A stretch of 64,000 nucleotides of DNA, taken from positions 310,001 through 374,000 of the forward strand of contig OZ244129.1 of the NCBI GenBank assembly GCA_965215715.1, read 5' to 3'. The stretch comes from HXMU1428-3 sp965215715 (GTDB lineage: Bacteria > Pseudomonadota > Alphaproteobacteria > Rhizobiales > HXMU1428-3). The position numbers and the translations under genes were made by a program. The notes under the pieces are model-generated. The model saw nothing but the letters and a program-made list of their open reading frames with translations, searched no databases and had not been told where the DNA came from. Positions 24,830-33,175 of this stretch are shown piece by piece (position 1 is the first letter of the stretch; every line of letters begins with the position of its first letter).

Positions 24830-24874
24830 TCCATTGACTCCCATAAAATCCCATAGTATCCCATATATACCCGT
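24830..24874. promoter_or_regulatory. MraZ operator: five boxes at 10-bp spacing
   Basis: CCCAT occurs at 24840, 24850 and 24860, flanked by TCCAT at 24830 and CCCGT at 24870, an exact 10-bp period. On the minus strand these are TGGG-type repeats separated by 5 bp, the known MraZ operator layout. MraZ represses its own dcw promoter in E. coli. A TTGACT -35-like hexamer at 24834-24839 overlaps the array, consistent with repression. The array lies 160-200 bp before mraZ. Confidence 0.7.
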
Positions 24875-25033
24875 TCGGATGATGTGGGGTTGGGGGATTG
24901 GTTTGGCGCAATTTGCGAGGCCACAAAAATTGCAGCCACCGCCCCCATTTTTTTGCCCCCGGTTGGATTGGGGATTGCCAGGATGTTTTGCAGTGAATGG
25001 AGACATAGGCTGGTTTGGTGAGGTTTTGATTGT

Positions 25034-25498
25034 ATGGAAGAGTTTGTTTCCAACTTCACAAATAAGATTGATGCGAAGGGACGCGTGAGCGTTCCGGCGA
25101 GTTTTCGTGCCGTTTTAACCGTTGAACAATCAGATGAGATTTTTTGCCATCCGGCACTTGATGGGCCGGCGTTGGATGCTGGTGGGCCGCGTTTGGTCAA
25201 ACATATTCGTGGACTTTTGGAAGAATTGGCGCCTTATTCAGATGAAAAAGATCAATTGGCGACAGCTTTGTTTGGTGAAAGCGAATATTTGAAGATTGAT
25301 AGTGATGGGCGCATTGTTTTGCCCCAGCGGTTAAGGGATGTTGTTGGGCTGACAAATGCGGTAACCTTTGTAGGGCTTGGTGATAAATTTCAAATTTGGG
25401 AGCCAGCGCAATTTGAAAAGGCCCGGCAAGAGGCGCGCAGCAAAGTGCGAGATTTGCGGGCTTTGCTTGGCCGGGCTAAGGGCCGGGCGGGCGATTAA
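25034..25498 (+). CDS. mraZ: Transcriptional regulator MraZ
   Basis: A 154-residue MraZ with two AbrB-like SpoVT folds. The first is FTNKIDAKGRVSVPASFRAV (about 8-27) and the second is YLKIDSDGRIVLPQRLRDVV (about 85-104). The family forms a ring-shaped oligomer that binds TGGG repeats upstream of the dcw cluster and controls its expression. Matching repeats are present at 24830-24874. It is the first gene of the rightward cluster and is followed 30 bp later by rsmH. The C-terminal tail is basic. Confidence 0.96.
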   Translation: MEEFVSNFTNKIDAKGRVSVPASFRAVLTVEQSDEIFCHPALDGPALDAGGPRLVKHIRGLLEELAPYSDEKDQLATALFGESEYLKIDSDGRIVLPQRLRDVVGLTNAVTFVGLGDKFQIWEPAQFEKARQEARSKVRDLRALLGRAKGRAGD

Positions 25499-25528
25499 AT
25501 TAGTTTTGTTTTGAGTGAAGGGTCAAGA

Positions 25529-26557
25529 ATGATGGCGGTTAGCAAGGCAGATGAGCGTAATGGCTTTGCAGGCGGTACCAACCGCCACATTCCTGTCCTG
25601 TTTGATGCGATGTTAGAGCATCTTTCCCCCCAAGATGATGAGATTTTTGTTGATGGCACGTTTGGTGCCGGGGGGTATTCACGCGGGATTTTAGAACAGG
25701 CCAATTGCAAAGTCATTGGGATTGATCAGGACCCGAATGCGGTCAGAGACGCGCGCCCTTTATTGCGCGAATTTGGGCCCCGTCTTGACTTGGTTGAGGG
25801 GGCTTATTCTGAAATGGACCAGCATTTGTCCCGTTTAGGTGTTGAACAGGTTGACGGGGTGGTGCTGGATATTGGGGTTTCCTCGATGCAGCTTGATCAG
25901 GCTGAGCGGGGGTTTTCGTTTCGACTCAATGGGCCTTTGGATATGCGGATGTCGCAAGCTGGGCCGACGGCGGCTGACTTGGTCAACGGCTTAGCAGAGG
26001 AAGAAATTGCCACCATTTTGTGGCGGTTTGGGCAAGAGCGCAAATCACGCCAGATTGCCAGAGCGATTGTTGATCGGCGTGCAAGAGAGGCGTTTTGTGA
26101 AACATCTGATTTGGCCCAGTTGATTGAAAAAGTTGTCCCTAAAAAGCCTAAAGATAAAATTCACTCTGCGACCCGGTCTTTTCAAGCTTTGCGGATTTAT
26201 TTGAATGACGAATTGGGGGAATTGTTGCGCGGATTAAACGGTGCGACAAAGCTTTTAAAGCCTGGTGGTCGGTTGGTGGTTGTTTCATTTCATTCCTTGG
26301 AAGATAAGATTGTTAAGGCTTTTTTGCGCGTTTCCAGTGGTCGTGTGCCAAATCGTTCCAGGCATTTACCAGATCTTAATGAAGAGATCGCGCCTTCTTT
26401 CCAAATCATTAACCAGAAGGGTGTTAAAGCTAGGGATGAAGAAGTGCGGGTGAATCCGCGTGCTCGTTCTGCCGTGTTAAGGGCAGGGATCCGAACTGAA
26501 AATGCGTCTCAAGTGTATGATGAGGGCCAGCTTGGGTTAGAGCCGCTTCAATTGTAA
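25529..26557 (+). CDS. rsmH: 16S rRNA (cytosine(1402)-N4)-methyltransferase RsmH
   Basis: A 342-residue RsmH (MraW). ATG 25529 with GAAGGG 6 nt upstream is preferred to TTG 25511. The SAM-binding fold starts at HIPVLFDAMLEHL and contains VDGTFGAGGYSRGIL, followed by DGVVLDIGVSSMQLDQ. NDELGELLRGL and VVSFHSLEDKIVKAFL are family signatures. It methylates N4 of C1402 in the ribosomal decoding centre together with RsmI. It is the second gene of the dcw cluster; spacing to mraZ and ftsL suggests one transcript. Confidence 0.96.
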   Translation: MMAVSKADERNGFAGGTNRHIPVLFDAMLEHLSPQDDEIFVDGTFGAGGYSRGILEQANCKVIGIDQDPNAVRDARPLLREFGPRLDLVEGAYSEMDQHLSRLGVEQVDGVVLDIGVSSMQLDQAERGFSFRLNGPLDMRMSQAGPTAADLVNGLAEEEIATILWRFGQERKSRQIARAIVDRRAREAFCETSDLAQLIEKVVPKKPKDKIHSATRSFQALRIYLNDELGELLRGLNGATKLLKPGGRLVVVSFHSLEDKIVKAFLRVSSGRVPNRSRHLPDLNEEIAPSFQIINQKGVKARDEEVRVNPRARSAVLRAGIRTENASQVYDEGQLGLEPLQL

Positions 26558-26611
26558 TTGTGTAGCGTACATTGCACGTTTGTATAGTGTGATGATTGAG
26601 TAGATAAAGTT

Positions 26612-27013
26612 ATGTTGCGTTTTTTGACAGGCTTAGTGTTTGTGGCGACCCTTTGTGTTGCCGGTGTCCTTTATAAAATCAAATATGATGCACGAAGTTT
26701 GCAGCGTGAAGTGGTTTCTTTGCGCAAGCAAATTGCTGTTGAGCGCCAACAATTGGCGGTGTTAAAGGCTGAATGGAGCATTTTAACCCATCCGCGCCGC
26801 ATTGACCAATTTGCCCGCGAACTTGGTTTGGCCCCCCTTTCCCCAGAACAAATTCTATCTTTTCGTGATCTTGATGCTTTGCCATTTCGCCAGGGTCAGT
26901 CTTTGGCTTCTCTTGGTGAGGCGCAAGACAATGGCTTTGTGGCCAAAGACGACATAGCTAAAGCTCTGGATCGTTTTTCTGAAACATATGAAAAAGGAAA
27001 GGGCAACCAGTGA
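26612..27013 (+). CDS. ftsL: Cell division protein FtsL
   Basis: A 133-residue bitopic protein with one N-terminal membrane helix (about 4-22, FLTGLVFVATLCVAGVLY). A short periplasmic leucine-zipper-like coiled coil follows (about 28-60, SLQREVVSLRKQIAVERQQL), and then the motif HPRRIDQFARELGL. In the divisome FtsL joins FtsB and FtsQ and activates FtsWI. Its position between rsmH and ftsI, with a 4-bp overlap with ftsI, fits. The C-terminal tail is longer than in E. coli. Confidence 0.88.
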   Translation: MLRFLTGLVFVATLCVAGVLYKIKYDARSLQREVVSLRKQIAVERQQLAVLKAEWSILTHPRRIDQFARELGLAPLSPEQILSFRDLDALPFRQGQSLASLGEAQDNGFVAKDDIAKALDRFSETYEKGKGNQ

Positions 27014-28689
27014 GTAAAGTTCGTGCAGATTTATCAGTAAAGCATCGCCCACAAGGGGGGCAATTTTTATTGCGCCAGGGGATGGTGCTGGCCTGTTTGT
27101 TTGGGGCCTTTTCCTTAATCGGGGGTAATTTGATTTCATTGGCGGTGTTTAAGCCAAGCAAAGCTGCTTTGCATCGGGCTGCCCCACTTGGTGTGCAAAA
27201 GGCGCGACCTGATATTGTTGATGCGAACGGTCAATTGTTGGCAACTGATATTGAAGCGCCATCGCTTTATGCCAATCCGTCAGGTTTGATGGACCCGGTT
27301 TTGGTGGTTAAAAAGCTTAAAAAAGCTTTGCCGCATTTGGATGAGATGGATTTGCTGCGCCAGATGACCCATGAGAAGCGCCAGTTTGTGTTTATTCAAC
27401 GCGGCATGCACCCGGCCAAAGCCCAACAGGTGTTTGATATGGGGTTGCCGGGGGTTGATGTGACCAAAGAGGTGAGACGGGTTTATCCCAAAGGGGCGCT
27501 TGGTGGCTATGTTTTGGGCCATGTTGACATTGATAATGTGGGCCGGGCGGGCATTGAAAAATATATTGATGGTCTGATGCAAAAAGGGGCAATTGCTGGT
27601 CAGGATAATGACCTGTCCCCCGTTGTGTTGTCTTTAAACGTGGCGGCCAATCATATTTTGCAAGAAGAGCTTTTAAGGGCTGTAGAGCTTTATAAGGCTA
27701 AAAATGCTGCTGGCGTGGTGATGAATGTGCATACGGGAGAAGTGGTGGCGCTGTCCTCGCTACCCGTGATGGATCCACAAAAGCCCTCTTTGTTGCTAGA
27801 TCGGGAGCGGTTTGATCGCATTGCAGGCGGCGTGTTTGAGCTTGGTTCGGTTTTCAAGGTTGTTACCACAGCTATGGTGCTTGATAAACAGATCGCCTCT
27901 ATGGATACGAAAGTAGATGTGACCGGGCCTTTAAAAATCGGCAAGCATAAGATTAATGATTATCATGCTGTTAAGGGTGAGCTTTCCGTGCGCGATATTT
28001 TTGTGCGTTCTTCTAATATAGGTACGGCAAAGCTGGCTCTTAAAGTCGGGCCGAAGCAGCACAAATCTTTTTTGTCTTCGTTGCATTTGCTTGATCCGAT
28101 CAAAACGGAGCTTGGGCCCTTGCGCCGTCCTGAAAGTCCGAAGCGTTGGGGGCAGGTGCATTCAGCCACGGTTTCTTATGGGCATGGTATTGCGGTGAGC
28201 CCGTTGCAGTTTGTTAGCGCGGTGAGTGCGTTGGTGAATGGCGGGATTTATGTGCCGCCGACATTTTTAAAACGCTCTGAGCGAGAGGCCAAGCAAATGG
28301 GAGAGCGGGTTGTTTCTGTGAAAACAAGCGAAATGATCCGCAAACTTTTGCGTGCTAATGTGACTGATGCTCATGGCACGGCCAAGCGGGCTGAAGTGGC
28401 GCCTTATCAGGTGGGCGGCAAAACTGGGACTGCTAACAAGATCGTAAAGGGCCAGTATTCTAAGGATAAAGTGCGCACCAGTTTTGTGAGCGTTTTTCCT
28501 TATGATAAGCCTGAATATGCGGTGTTTGTGATGCTTGATGAACCCCAAGCTACCAAGGCCTCTCATGGGCTGACAGTGGCGGGGATGAACGCAGTGCCGA
28601 CGACGCAGCGGCTAATTTCACGTCTTGCGCCGCTTTTAAAGGTAAAACCCTTCTTTCCTGTGCCTTATCGTTTGACGGCTAAGCATTAA
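27010..28689 (+). CDS. ftsI: Peptidoglycan D,D-transpeptidase FtsI (PBP3)
   Basis: A 559-residue class B penicillin-binding protein starting at GTG 27010, overlapping ftsL by 4 bp. Membrane helix about 22-46; pedestal region with RPDIVDANGQLLATDI and VRRVYPKGALGGYVLGHVD. The transpeptidase domain has active-site Ser280 in SVFK (280-283), SSN (334-336) and KTG (471-473). It crosslinks septal peptidoglycan together with the glycosyltransferase FtsW encoded downstream. A palindromic element fills the gap between it and murE. Confidence 0.96.
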   Translation: MSKVRADLSVKHRPQGGQFLLRQGMVLACLFGAFSLIGGNLISLAVFKPSKAALHRAAPLGVQKARPDIVDANGQLLATDIEAPSLYANPSGLMDPVLVVKKLKKALPHLDEMDLLRQMTHEKRQFVFIQRGMHPAKAQQVFDMGLPGVDVTKEVRRVYPKGALGGYVLGHVDIDNVGRAGIEKYIDGLMQKGAIAGQDNDLSPVVLSLNVAANHILQEELLRAVELYKAKNAAGVVMNVHTGEVVALSSLPVMDPQKPSLLLDRERFDRIAGGVFELGSVFKVVTTAMVLDKQIASMDTKVDVTGPLKIGKHKINDYHAVKGELSVRDIFVRSSNIGTAKLALKVGPKQHKSFLSSLHLLDPIKTELGPLRRPESPKRWGQVHSATVSYGHGIAVSPLQFVSAVSALVNGGIYVPPTFLKRSEREAKQMGERVVSVKTSEMIRKLLRANVTDAHGTAKRAEVAPYQVGGKTGTANKIVKGQYSKDKVRTSFVSVFPYDKPEYAVFVMLDEPQATKASHGLTVAGMNAVPTTQRLISRLAPLLKVKPFFPVPYRLTAKH

Positions 28690-28727
28690 GTTTTTAAAAG
28701 TCTTAATCAAACGAAAACGCCTGGACT

Positions 28728-28851
28728 GTGCCTTAACTTCCATGGTTAGATTTTTGCATTTTCAAAAACTTTGTCAAGGGCGCTACGCGCGAGTTTTACC
28801 CTTGACAAAGCTTTTGAAAATGCAAACCTCTCATCATGGAAGTTAAGGCAC
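28728..28851 (+). repeat. Long palindromic element, copy 1 (ftsI-murE gap)
   Basis: 124 bp, with outer arms GTGCCTTAACTTCCATG and CATGGAAGTTAAGGCAC pairing perfectly over 17 bp. Inside, TGCATTTT, a 10-nt segment CAAAAACTTT and GTCAAGGG face CCCTTGAC, AAAGCTTTTG and AAAATGCA, with one mismatch in the 10-nt segment. The loop is about 19 nt. It is one of five copies; it has no ORF. Confidence 0.9.
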
Positions 28852-28886
28852 GCAGTAAGTCTTGATGAGGGGGCGACTAATACTTT

Positions 28887-30314
28887 ATGAAATTGTCTGA
28901 TTTGATTGATGAGACTTGTGAGCCTGATGTGGAGATTGCGGGGCTGACGGCTGATAGCCGGTGTGTGCAAGATGGGGTGTTGTTTGCTGGCTTGCCTGGT
29001 GTTACGGTTGATGGGGCGCGGTTTATTGATCAAGCGGTTGCAAGTGGGGCTGCTGCGATTTTAACCCATGACAAATTTGAAGGCCAAGTGCCAGCCTCTG
29101 TTCCCCTTCTGAAACAAAAAGACCCGCGCCTTGGCTTGGCGCAAATGGCGGTACGTTTTTATGCGCCCCAGCCAGCGCACGCAATCGCTGTGACCGGGAC
29201 CAATGGAAAAACCTCAGTGGCCAGTTTTGTGCGTCAGATTTGGGACGGGCTTGGCATTGATGGGGCTAGCCTTGGCACTGTGGGGGTTTCGTCTCGTTTG
29301 GGAGAGGTCAAGTTAGAGCATACCACGCCTGATCCGGTCAGGTTGCATGAATTGCTTCAAGGGCTGGCCCAGGGCGGGGTTGATCATGTGGTTCTGGAAG
29401 CTTCAAGCCACGGGCTTGCGCAAAGACGACTTGATGGCATGCGGTTTGAAGTGGCCGCTTTTACCAATATCACCCGCGATCATTTGGACTATCACCCCAC
29501 CTTTGAAGATTATTTTCAAGCAAAGCAAAGATTGTTTTCCGACCTGTTGATGCCAGGTGGCATTGGAGTTGTTGATGCAGATGCGCCAGGTGCGGCTGAA
29601 GTTGTGGCCTTATGTGAACGCCATGGTAAGAATGTGATGACCGTTGGACAAATGGGGCGCTATTTGCACGTTAAGTCAATTGCGCGAGACGGGTTTAATC
29701 AGGTGATACAACTTGTTCACCATCGCGGGCGCAGTGAAATTCACTTACCTCTTGTTGGTGATTTTCAGGCCAGCAATGCTTTGGTGGCAAGCGCTATGGT
29801 GGCCGCCGGCGGGGTGCCGTTACTTGATGTGCTTGAACAACTAAAGACCTTAAAAGGGGCCAAGGGGCGGCTGGAAATGGTGGGGACCAAGCAAGGCGCG
29901 CCGGTGTTTGTTGATTATGCCCATACGCCCGATGCGCTCAAAACCGCGATAGAAGCTCTGTTGCCTTATAAAAACAAGCGCTTGATTGTGGTGTTTGGGT
30001 GCGGCGGGGACCGTGACCAGGGCAAGCGGTCACAAATGGGCGCGGTGGCGCAAAACTTGGCTGATCATGTGATTGTGACCGATGATAACCCGCGCTCTGA
30101 AGCGCCAGAACTAATCCGGGCGCAAATTTTAAAAGCAGCGCCTGGCGCTGTTGAGATTGGGGATCGGTTAGAGGCGATTAAAGCTGGTGCCCATGAGCTT
30201 GGTGAGGGGGATGTTTTGCTCATTGCAGGCAAAGGGCATGAGACCGGCCAAATTGTCGGGGATGACGTTTTGCCTTTTTCTGATCATGAGGCTGTTGCGG
30301 AGGCGCTTGGTTAG
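28887..30314 (+). CDS. murE: UDP-MurNAc-tripeptide synthetase MurE (meso-DAP adding)
   Basis: A 475-residue Mur ligase that adds meso-diaminopimelate to UDP-MurNAc-L-Ala-D-Glu using ATP in the cytoplasm. N-terminal domain with GLTADSRCVQDGVLFAGLPG; ATP loop TGTNGKTSVASF (about 105-116); TTPDPVRLHELL; C-terminal VFVDYAHTPDALKTAI. The motif DNPRSE (about 405-410) marks DAP, not lysine, specificity, as expected for a Gram-negative. ATG 28887 lies 36 bp past palindromic element 1. murF follows after 2 bp. Confidence 0.96.
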   Translation: MKLSDLIDETCEPDVEIAGLTADSRCVQDGVLFAGLPGVTVDGARFIDQAVASGAAAILTHDKFEGQVPASVPLLKQKDPRLGLAQMAVRFYAPQPAHAIAVTGTNGKTSVASFVRQIWDGLGIDGASLGTVGVSSRLGEVKLEHTTPDPVRLHELLQGLAQGGVDHVVLEASSHGLAQRRLDGMRFEVAAFTNITRDHLDYHPTFEDYFQAKQRLFSDLLMPGGIGVVDADAPGAAEVVALCERHGKNVMTVGQMGRYLHVKSIARDGFNQVIQLVHHRGRSEIHLPLVGDFQASNALVASAMVAAGGVPLLDVLEQLKTLKGAKGRLEMVGTKQGAPVFVDYAHTPDALKTAIEALLPYKNKRLIVVFGCGGDRDQGKRSQMGAVAQNLADHVIVTDDNPRSEAPELIRAQILKAAPGAVEIGDRLEAIKAGAHELGEGDVLLIAGKGHETGQIVGDDVLPFSDHEAVAEALG

Positions 30315-30316
30315 CT

Positions 30317-31738
30317 ATGGGTGCTTTATGGACAGTTGCTGAGATTGTTAAGGCGGTGAAGGGGCACTGCCCTCTTGAGCCTGAGGCGCAAAAGGCTTGT
30401 CATATCGGGTCAATCTCTATTGATAGCCGGACATTAGAGCAAGGTGCGCTTTATGTGGCCATTCAAGGGGTGATCCAGGATGGGCACAAGTTTGTTGGGC
30501 CGGCGTTTCAAGCGGGCGCTGGGGCAGCTTTGGTGCGAGAGGGGTTTCAGGTAGAGGCGGATGAGAGCCAAGGTGTGCTTATTCATGTGCCGGATACGTT
30601 GGCAGCGTTAGAAGCGTTGGGCCGGGCAGCGCGTGTGCGTACAGGGGCTAAAATTATTGCTGTGACGGGCAGTGCTGGGAAAACGGGCACGAAGGAAGCT
30701 TTGCATTCTATGCTTGAGTGTAATGGGCCAACCCATGCTTCGGTGAAGTCGTTTAACAATCATTGGGGTGTGCCTTTGTCTTTGGCGCGCATGCCGCAAG
30801 ATAGTGGGTTTGGTGTGTTTGAAGTGGGCATGAACCATGCTGGCGAGATTGAGCCTCTTAGCAAAATGATTGCTCCTGATGTGGCGCTTATTACAACGGT
30901 GGCCCCGGTGCATATTGGGCATTTTGCTAATGAAGAAGAAATTGCGGATGCAAAGGCAGAGATTTTTGCCGGTGTGAAACCTGGCGGCGGTGTGATTTTG
31001 CCAGCAGATAACCGGCATTATGAAAGATTGGTTGCTAGCGCTCACGGGGCTGGTATTAAGCGAATTATTGGTTTTGGTCGGGCTGAGGGTGCGCAAGCGC
31101 GTTTGCTTGAGGGCCAGTTTGACCGTGAGGGAAGTGTTGTCCGTGCTGATATTTTAGGCCAGCAGGTGACATTTAAAATTGCAATGCCAGGGGAACATAT
31201 TGCGCTTAATTTTGTTGGCGCGTTGGCTGGTGTGTCTTTGCTGGGGGGCGATGTTCAACGGGCAGCTGAGGTACTTGAACGTCTTGCGCCGCCAGAAGGG
31301 CGCGGCGGGCGGTATGAACTTTCCCTTCCCAATGGGTCTTTTTTGCTGATTGATGAAAGTTATAATGCCAACCCTGCCTCCATGGAGGTGGCGTTAAAAA
31401 ACTTAAGCATGATGCGCGGGCAAGCTTATTCTCGCCGTATTGCGGTTTTAGGAGATATGCTTGAATTGGGAGCGCGTTCAAAGGCTTATCATCAAGACAT
31501 TGCTGCCCAAGTTGCAAACCTTGAGGTTGATCTGGTTTTTGCCGCTGGTGAGATGATGAGGGATATGTTTGAACAATTGCCGTTAGAAAAACAAGGGGGC
31601 TATGGGGCCACATCTATAGACCTTTGTTCATTAGTGGAAAAAAAGTTGCAACCGGGCGATGTGGTTATGGTAAAAGGCTCACTTGGCAGTCAGATGGGGC
31701 ATATTGTGCAACGTTTGAAAGATAATTATAAGGCTTAG
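30317..31738 (+). CDS. murF: UDP-MurNAc-tripeptide:D-Ala-D-Ala ligase MurF
   Basis: A 473-residue Mur ligase that completes the pentapeptide by adding D-Ala-D-Ala, supplied by the Ddl product encoded downstream. N-terminal SIDSRTLEQGALYVAIQG; ATP loop VTGSAGKTGTKEAL (about 116-129); FEVGMNHAGEIEPLSKMIAP; C-terminal IDESYNANPASMEVAL and RRIAVLGDMLELG. It starts 2 bp after the murE stop, so the two are co-translated. Length is usual. Confidence 0.96.
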   Translation: MGALWTVAEIVKAVKGHCPLEPEAQKACHIGSISIDSRTLEQGALYVAIQGVIQDGHKFVGPAFQAGAGAALVREGFQVEADESQGVLIHVPDTLAALEALGRAARVRTGAKIIAVTGSAGKTGTKEALHSMLECNGPTHASVKSFNNHWGVPLSLARMPQDSGFGVFEVGMNHAGEIEPLSKMIAPDVALITTVAPVHIGHFANEEEIADAKAEIFAGVKPGGGVILPADNRHYERLVASAHGAGIKRIIGFGRAEGAQARLLEGQFDREGSVVRADILGQQVTFKIAMPGEHIALNFVGALAGVSLLGGDVQRAAEVLERLAPPEGRGGRYELSLPNGSFLLIDESYNANPASMEVALKNLSMMRGQAYSRRIAVLGDMLELGARSKAYHQDIAAQVANLEVDLVFAAGEMMRDMFEQLPLEKQGGYGATSIDLCSLVEKKLQPGDVVMVKGSLGSQMGHIVQRLKDNYKA

Positions 31739-31774
31739 AACGTTCCGCCCAAAAGTGGGCACCGGTTTTGGGAG
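31739..31774 (-). repeat. Short dispersed repeat B, inverted copy after murF
   Basis: Directly after the murF stop, the plus strand reads CGCCCAAAAGTGGGCACCGG..., the reverse complement of motif B (CCCAAAACCGG...CTTTTGGG). It could form a small hairpin in the murF-mraY transcript. Confidence 0.6.
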
Positions 31775-31866
31775 CTAAGGAACGTTTCAATAAAGAATTA
31801 GAGCGTTTCCTTGAATTTTTCTAAAAAGAAATGCTCTTAATCAAGGTTTATTGGGGGAAGTTATCA

Positions 31867-32955
31867 ATGTTGTATGAATTGGTTGCGTTTTCGGATCAGT
31901 TCGGGGCTTTGAATGTGTTTCGTTACATCACATTTAGAACTGGCGGGGCGATCGTGACGGCTTTGTTCTTTGTGTTTATGTTCGGCCCGCGTTTGATCAA
32001 GAATTTGCGGGTGCGCCAAGGCAAAGGCCAGCCAATTCGTGAAGATGGGCCTGAGCGGCATATCATTGAAAAACAAGGCACCCCTACGATGGGCGGGTTG
32101 ATGATTTTGGCCGCTGTGTTTGTGGCCACCATTTTGTGGGGCAATTTGCGCAACCCATATGTTTGGACCGTGCTTTTCGTGACCCTGACGTATGGCATGA
32201 TTGGCTTTTATGATGATTATTTGAAAGTTGTAAAACGCACCACCGCAGGCTTTTCCAGCAAAATTAGATTGAGCCTTGAGATCCTAATCGCTGCGATAGC
32301 GTGTGCTGTCATTATGTCTATTGGCAAAGAGCCGTTTTCTTCCTCTCTAGCTGTGCCGTTTTTTAAAGACACTCTCATTGCGCTGGGGCCGGTGTTGTTT
32401 ATTTGCTTTGGCGCTTTGGTTATCTCTGGGGCGGGCAATGCGGTGAATTTAACTGATGGGCTTGATGGCTTGGCCATTGTGCCGGTGATGATTGCTGCTG
32501 CCACTTTTGGGTTGATTGCTTATTTGGTGGGCCATGTGAAATTTGCTGATTATTTGCAAATTCATTATGTGGCTGGCACGGGTGAGTTGCTTATTTTGTG
32601 CGGCGCCTTGGTTGGGGCCGGGCTAGGCTTTTTATGGTTTAACGCACCCCCTGCAATGATTTTTATGGGTGATACGGGATCTTTGGCTTTAGGCGGGGCG
32701 CTGGGCGCGATCGCTGTCGCCGTCAAGCATGAGCTGGTGTTGGCGATTGTTGGCGGGTTGTTTGTTTTGGAGGCCGTGTCCGTGATTGTGCAGGTGGCTT
32801 CGTTTAAGCTCACGGGCAAGAGGGTGTTTAAAATGGCACCTTTGCATCACCATTATGAGCAAAAGGGCTGGGCTGAGCCGACCATTGTGGTGCGGTTTTG
32901 GATTATTGCGGTGGTGTTGGCGTTAATCGGGCTGAGTACGTTGAAGTTGCGTTAG
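31867..32955 (+). CDS. mraY: Phospho-N-acetylmuramoyl-pentapeptide-transferase MraY
   Basis: A 362-residue polytopic membrane enzyme that transfers phospho-MurNAc-pentapeptide to undecaprenyl phosphate, forming lipid I. I choose ATG 31867 (GGGGAAG 7 nt upstream) rather than TTG 31831. About ten membrane helices; catalytic motifs GTPTMGG (about 73-79), DDYLK (about 117), GNAVNLTDGLDGLA (about 193-206), and MGDTGSLALGG; the HHH-rich loop LHHHYE is near residue 325. All required acidic residues appear present. Confidence 0.96.
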   Translation: MLYELVAFSDQFGALNVFRYITFRTGGAIVTALFFVFMFGPRLIKNLRVRQGKGQPIREDGPERHIIEKQGTPTMGGLMILAAVFVATILWGNLRNPYVWTVLFVTLTYGMIGFYDDYLKVVKRTTAGFSSKIRLSLEILIAAIACAVIMSIGKEPFSSSLAVPFFKDTLIALGPVLFICFGALVISGAGNAVNLTDGLDGLAIVPVMIAAATFGLIAYLVGHVKFADYLQIHYVAGTGELLILCGALVGAGLGFLWFNAPPAMIFMGDTGSLALGGALGAIAVAVKHELVLAIVGGLFVLEAVSVIVQVASFKLTGKRVFKMAPLHHHYEQKGWAEPTIVVRFWIIAVVLALIGLSTLKLR

Positions 32956-32970
32956 GTTTTGAGCGCACGG

Positions 32971-33128
32971 CCCCTTAATTTCCATGATAAGAGTTTCGCA
33001 TTTTAGATCTGCATGTCAAGGGGCTCTCTTAGTGGCGCTTTAGATTGCCCACCAGCAACCGCGCTAAGCGTAACCGCCCTTGACATGCAGATCTAAAATG
33101 CAAAAATCTCACCATGGAAATTAAGGGG
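32971..33128 (+). repeat. Long palindromic element, copy 2 (mraY-murD gap)
   Basis: 158 bp. Outer arms CCCCTTAATTTCCATG and CATGGAAATTAAGGGG pair over 16 bp. The inner stem is perfect over 25 bp, from GCATTTT through the copy-specific 10-mer AGATCTGCAT to GTCAAGGG. The loop contains a nested copy of short motif A at 33035-33065. The outer CC/GG pair differs from the GTG/CAC of other copies but is compensated on both sides. Confidence 0.9.
33035..33065 (+). repeat. Short dispersed repeat A, nested in palindromic element 2
   Basis: GCGCTTTAGATTGCCCACCA... then GCAACCGCGCT lies exactly in the loop of the palindromic element. The same motif lies in the loop of copy 5 and beside motif B near the flagellins, so it moves or spreads on its own. 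Confidence 0.7.
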
Positions 33129-33175
33129 AAAGCTCGGGCTCTGCTGGGTCTTTTTAGGGATGATTGGTAAGCTTT

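Noticed and set aside
28728..28851. TTGAC words in palindromic elements considered as -35 promoter boxes
   Set aside because: No -10 hexamer at suitable spacing, and the word is part of the paired stem in all copies.
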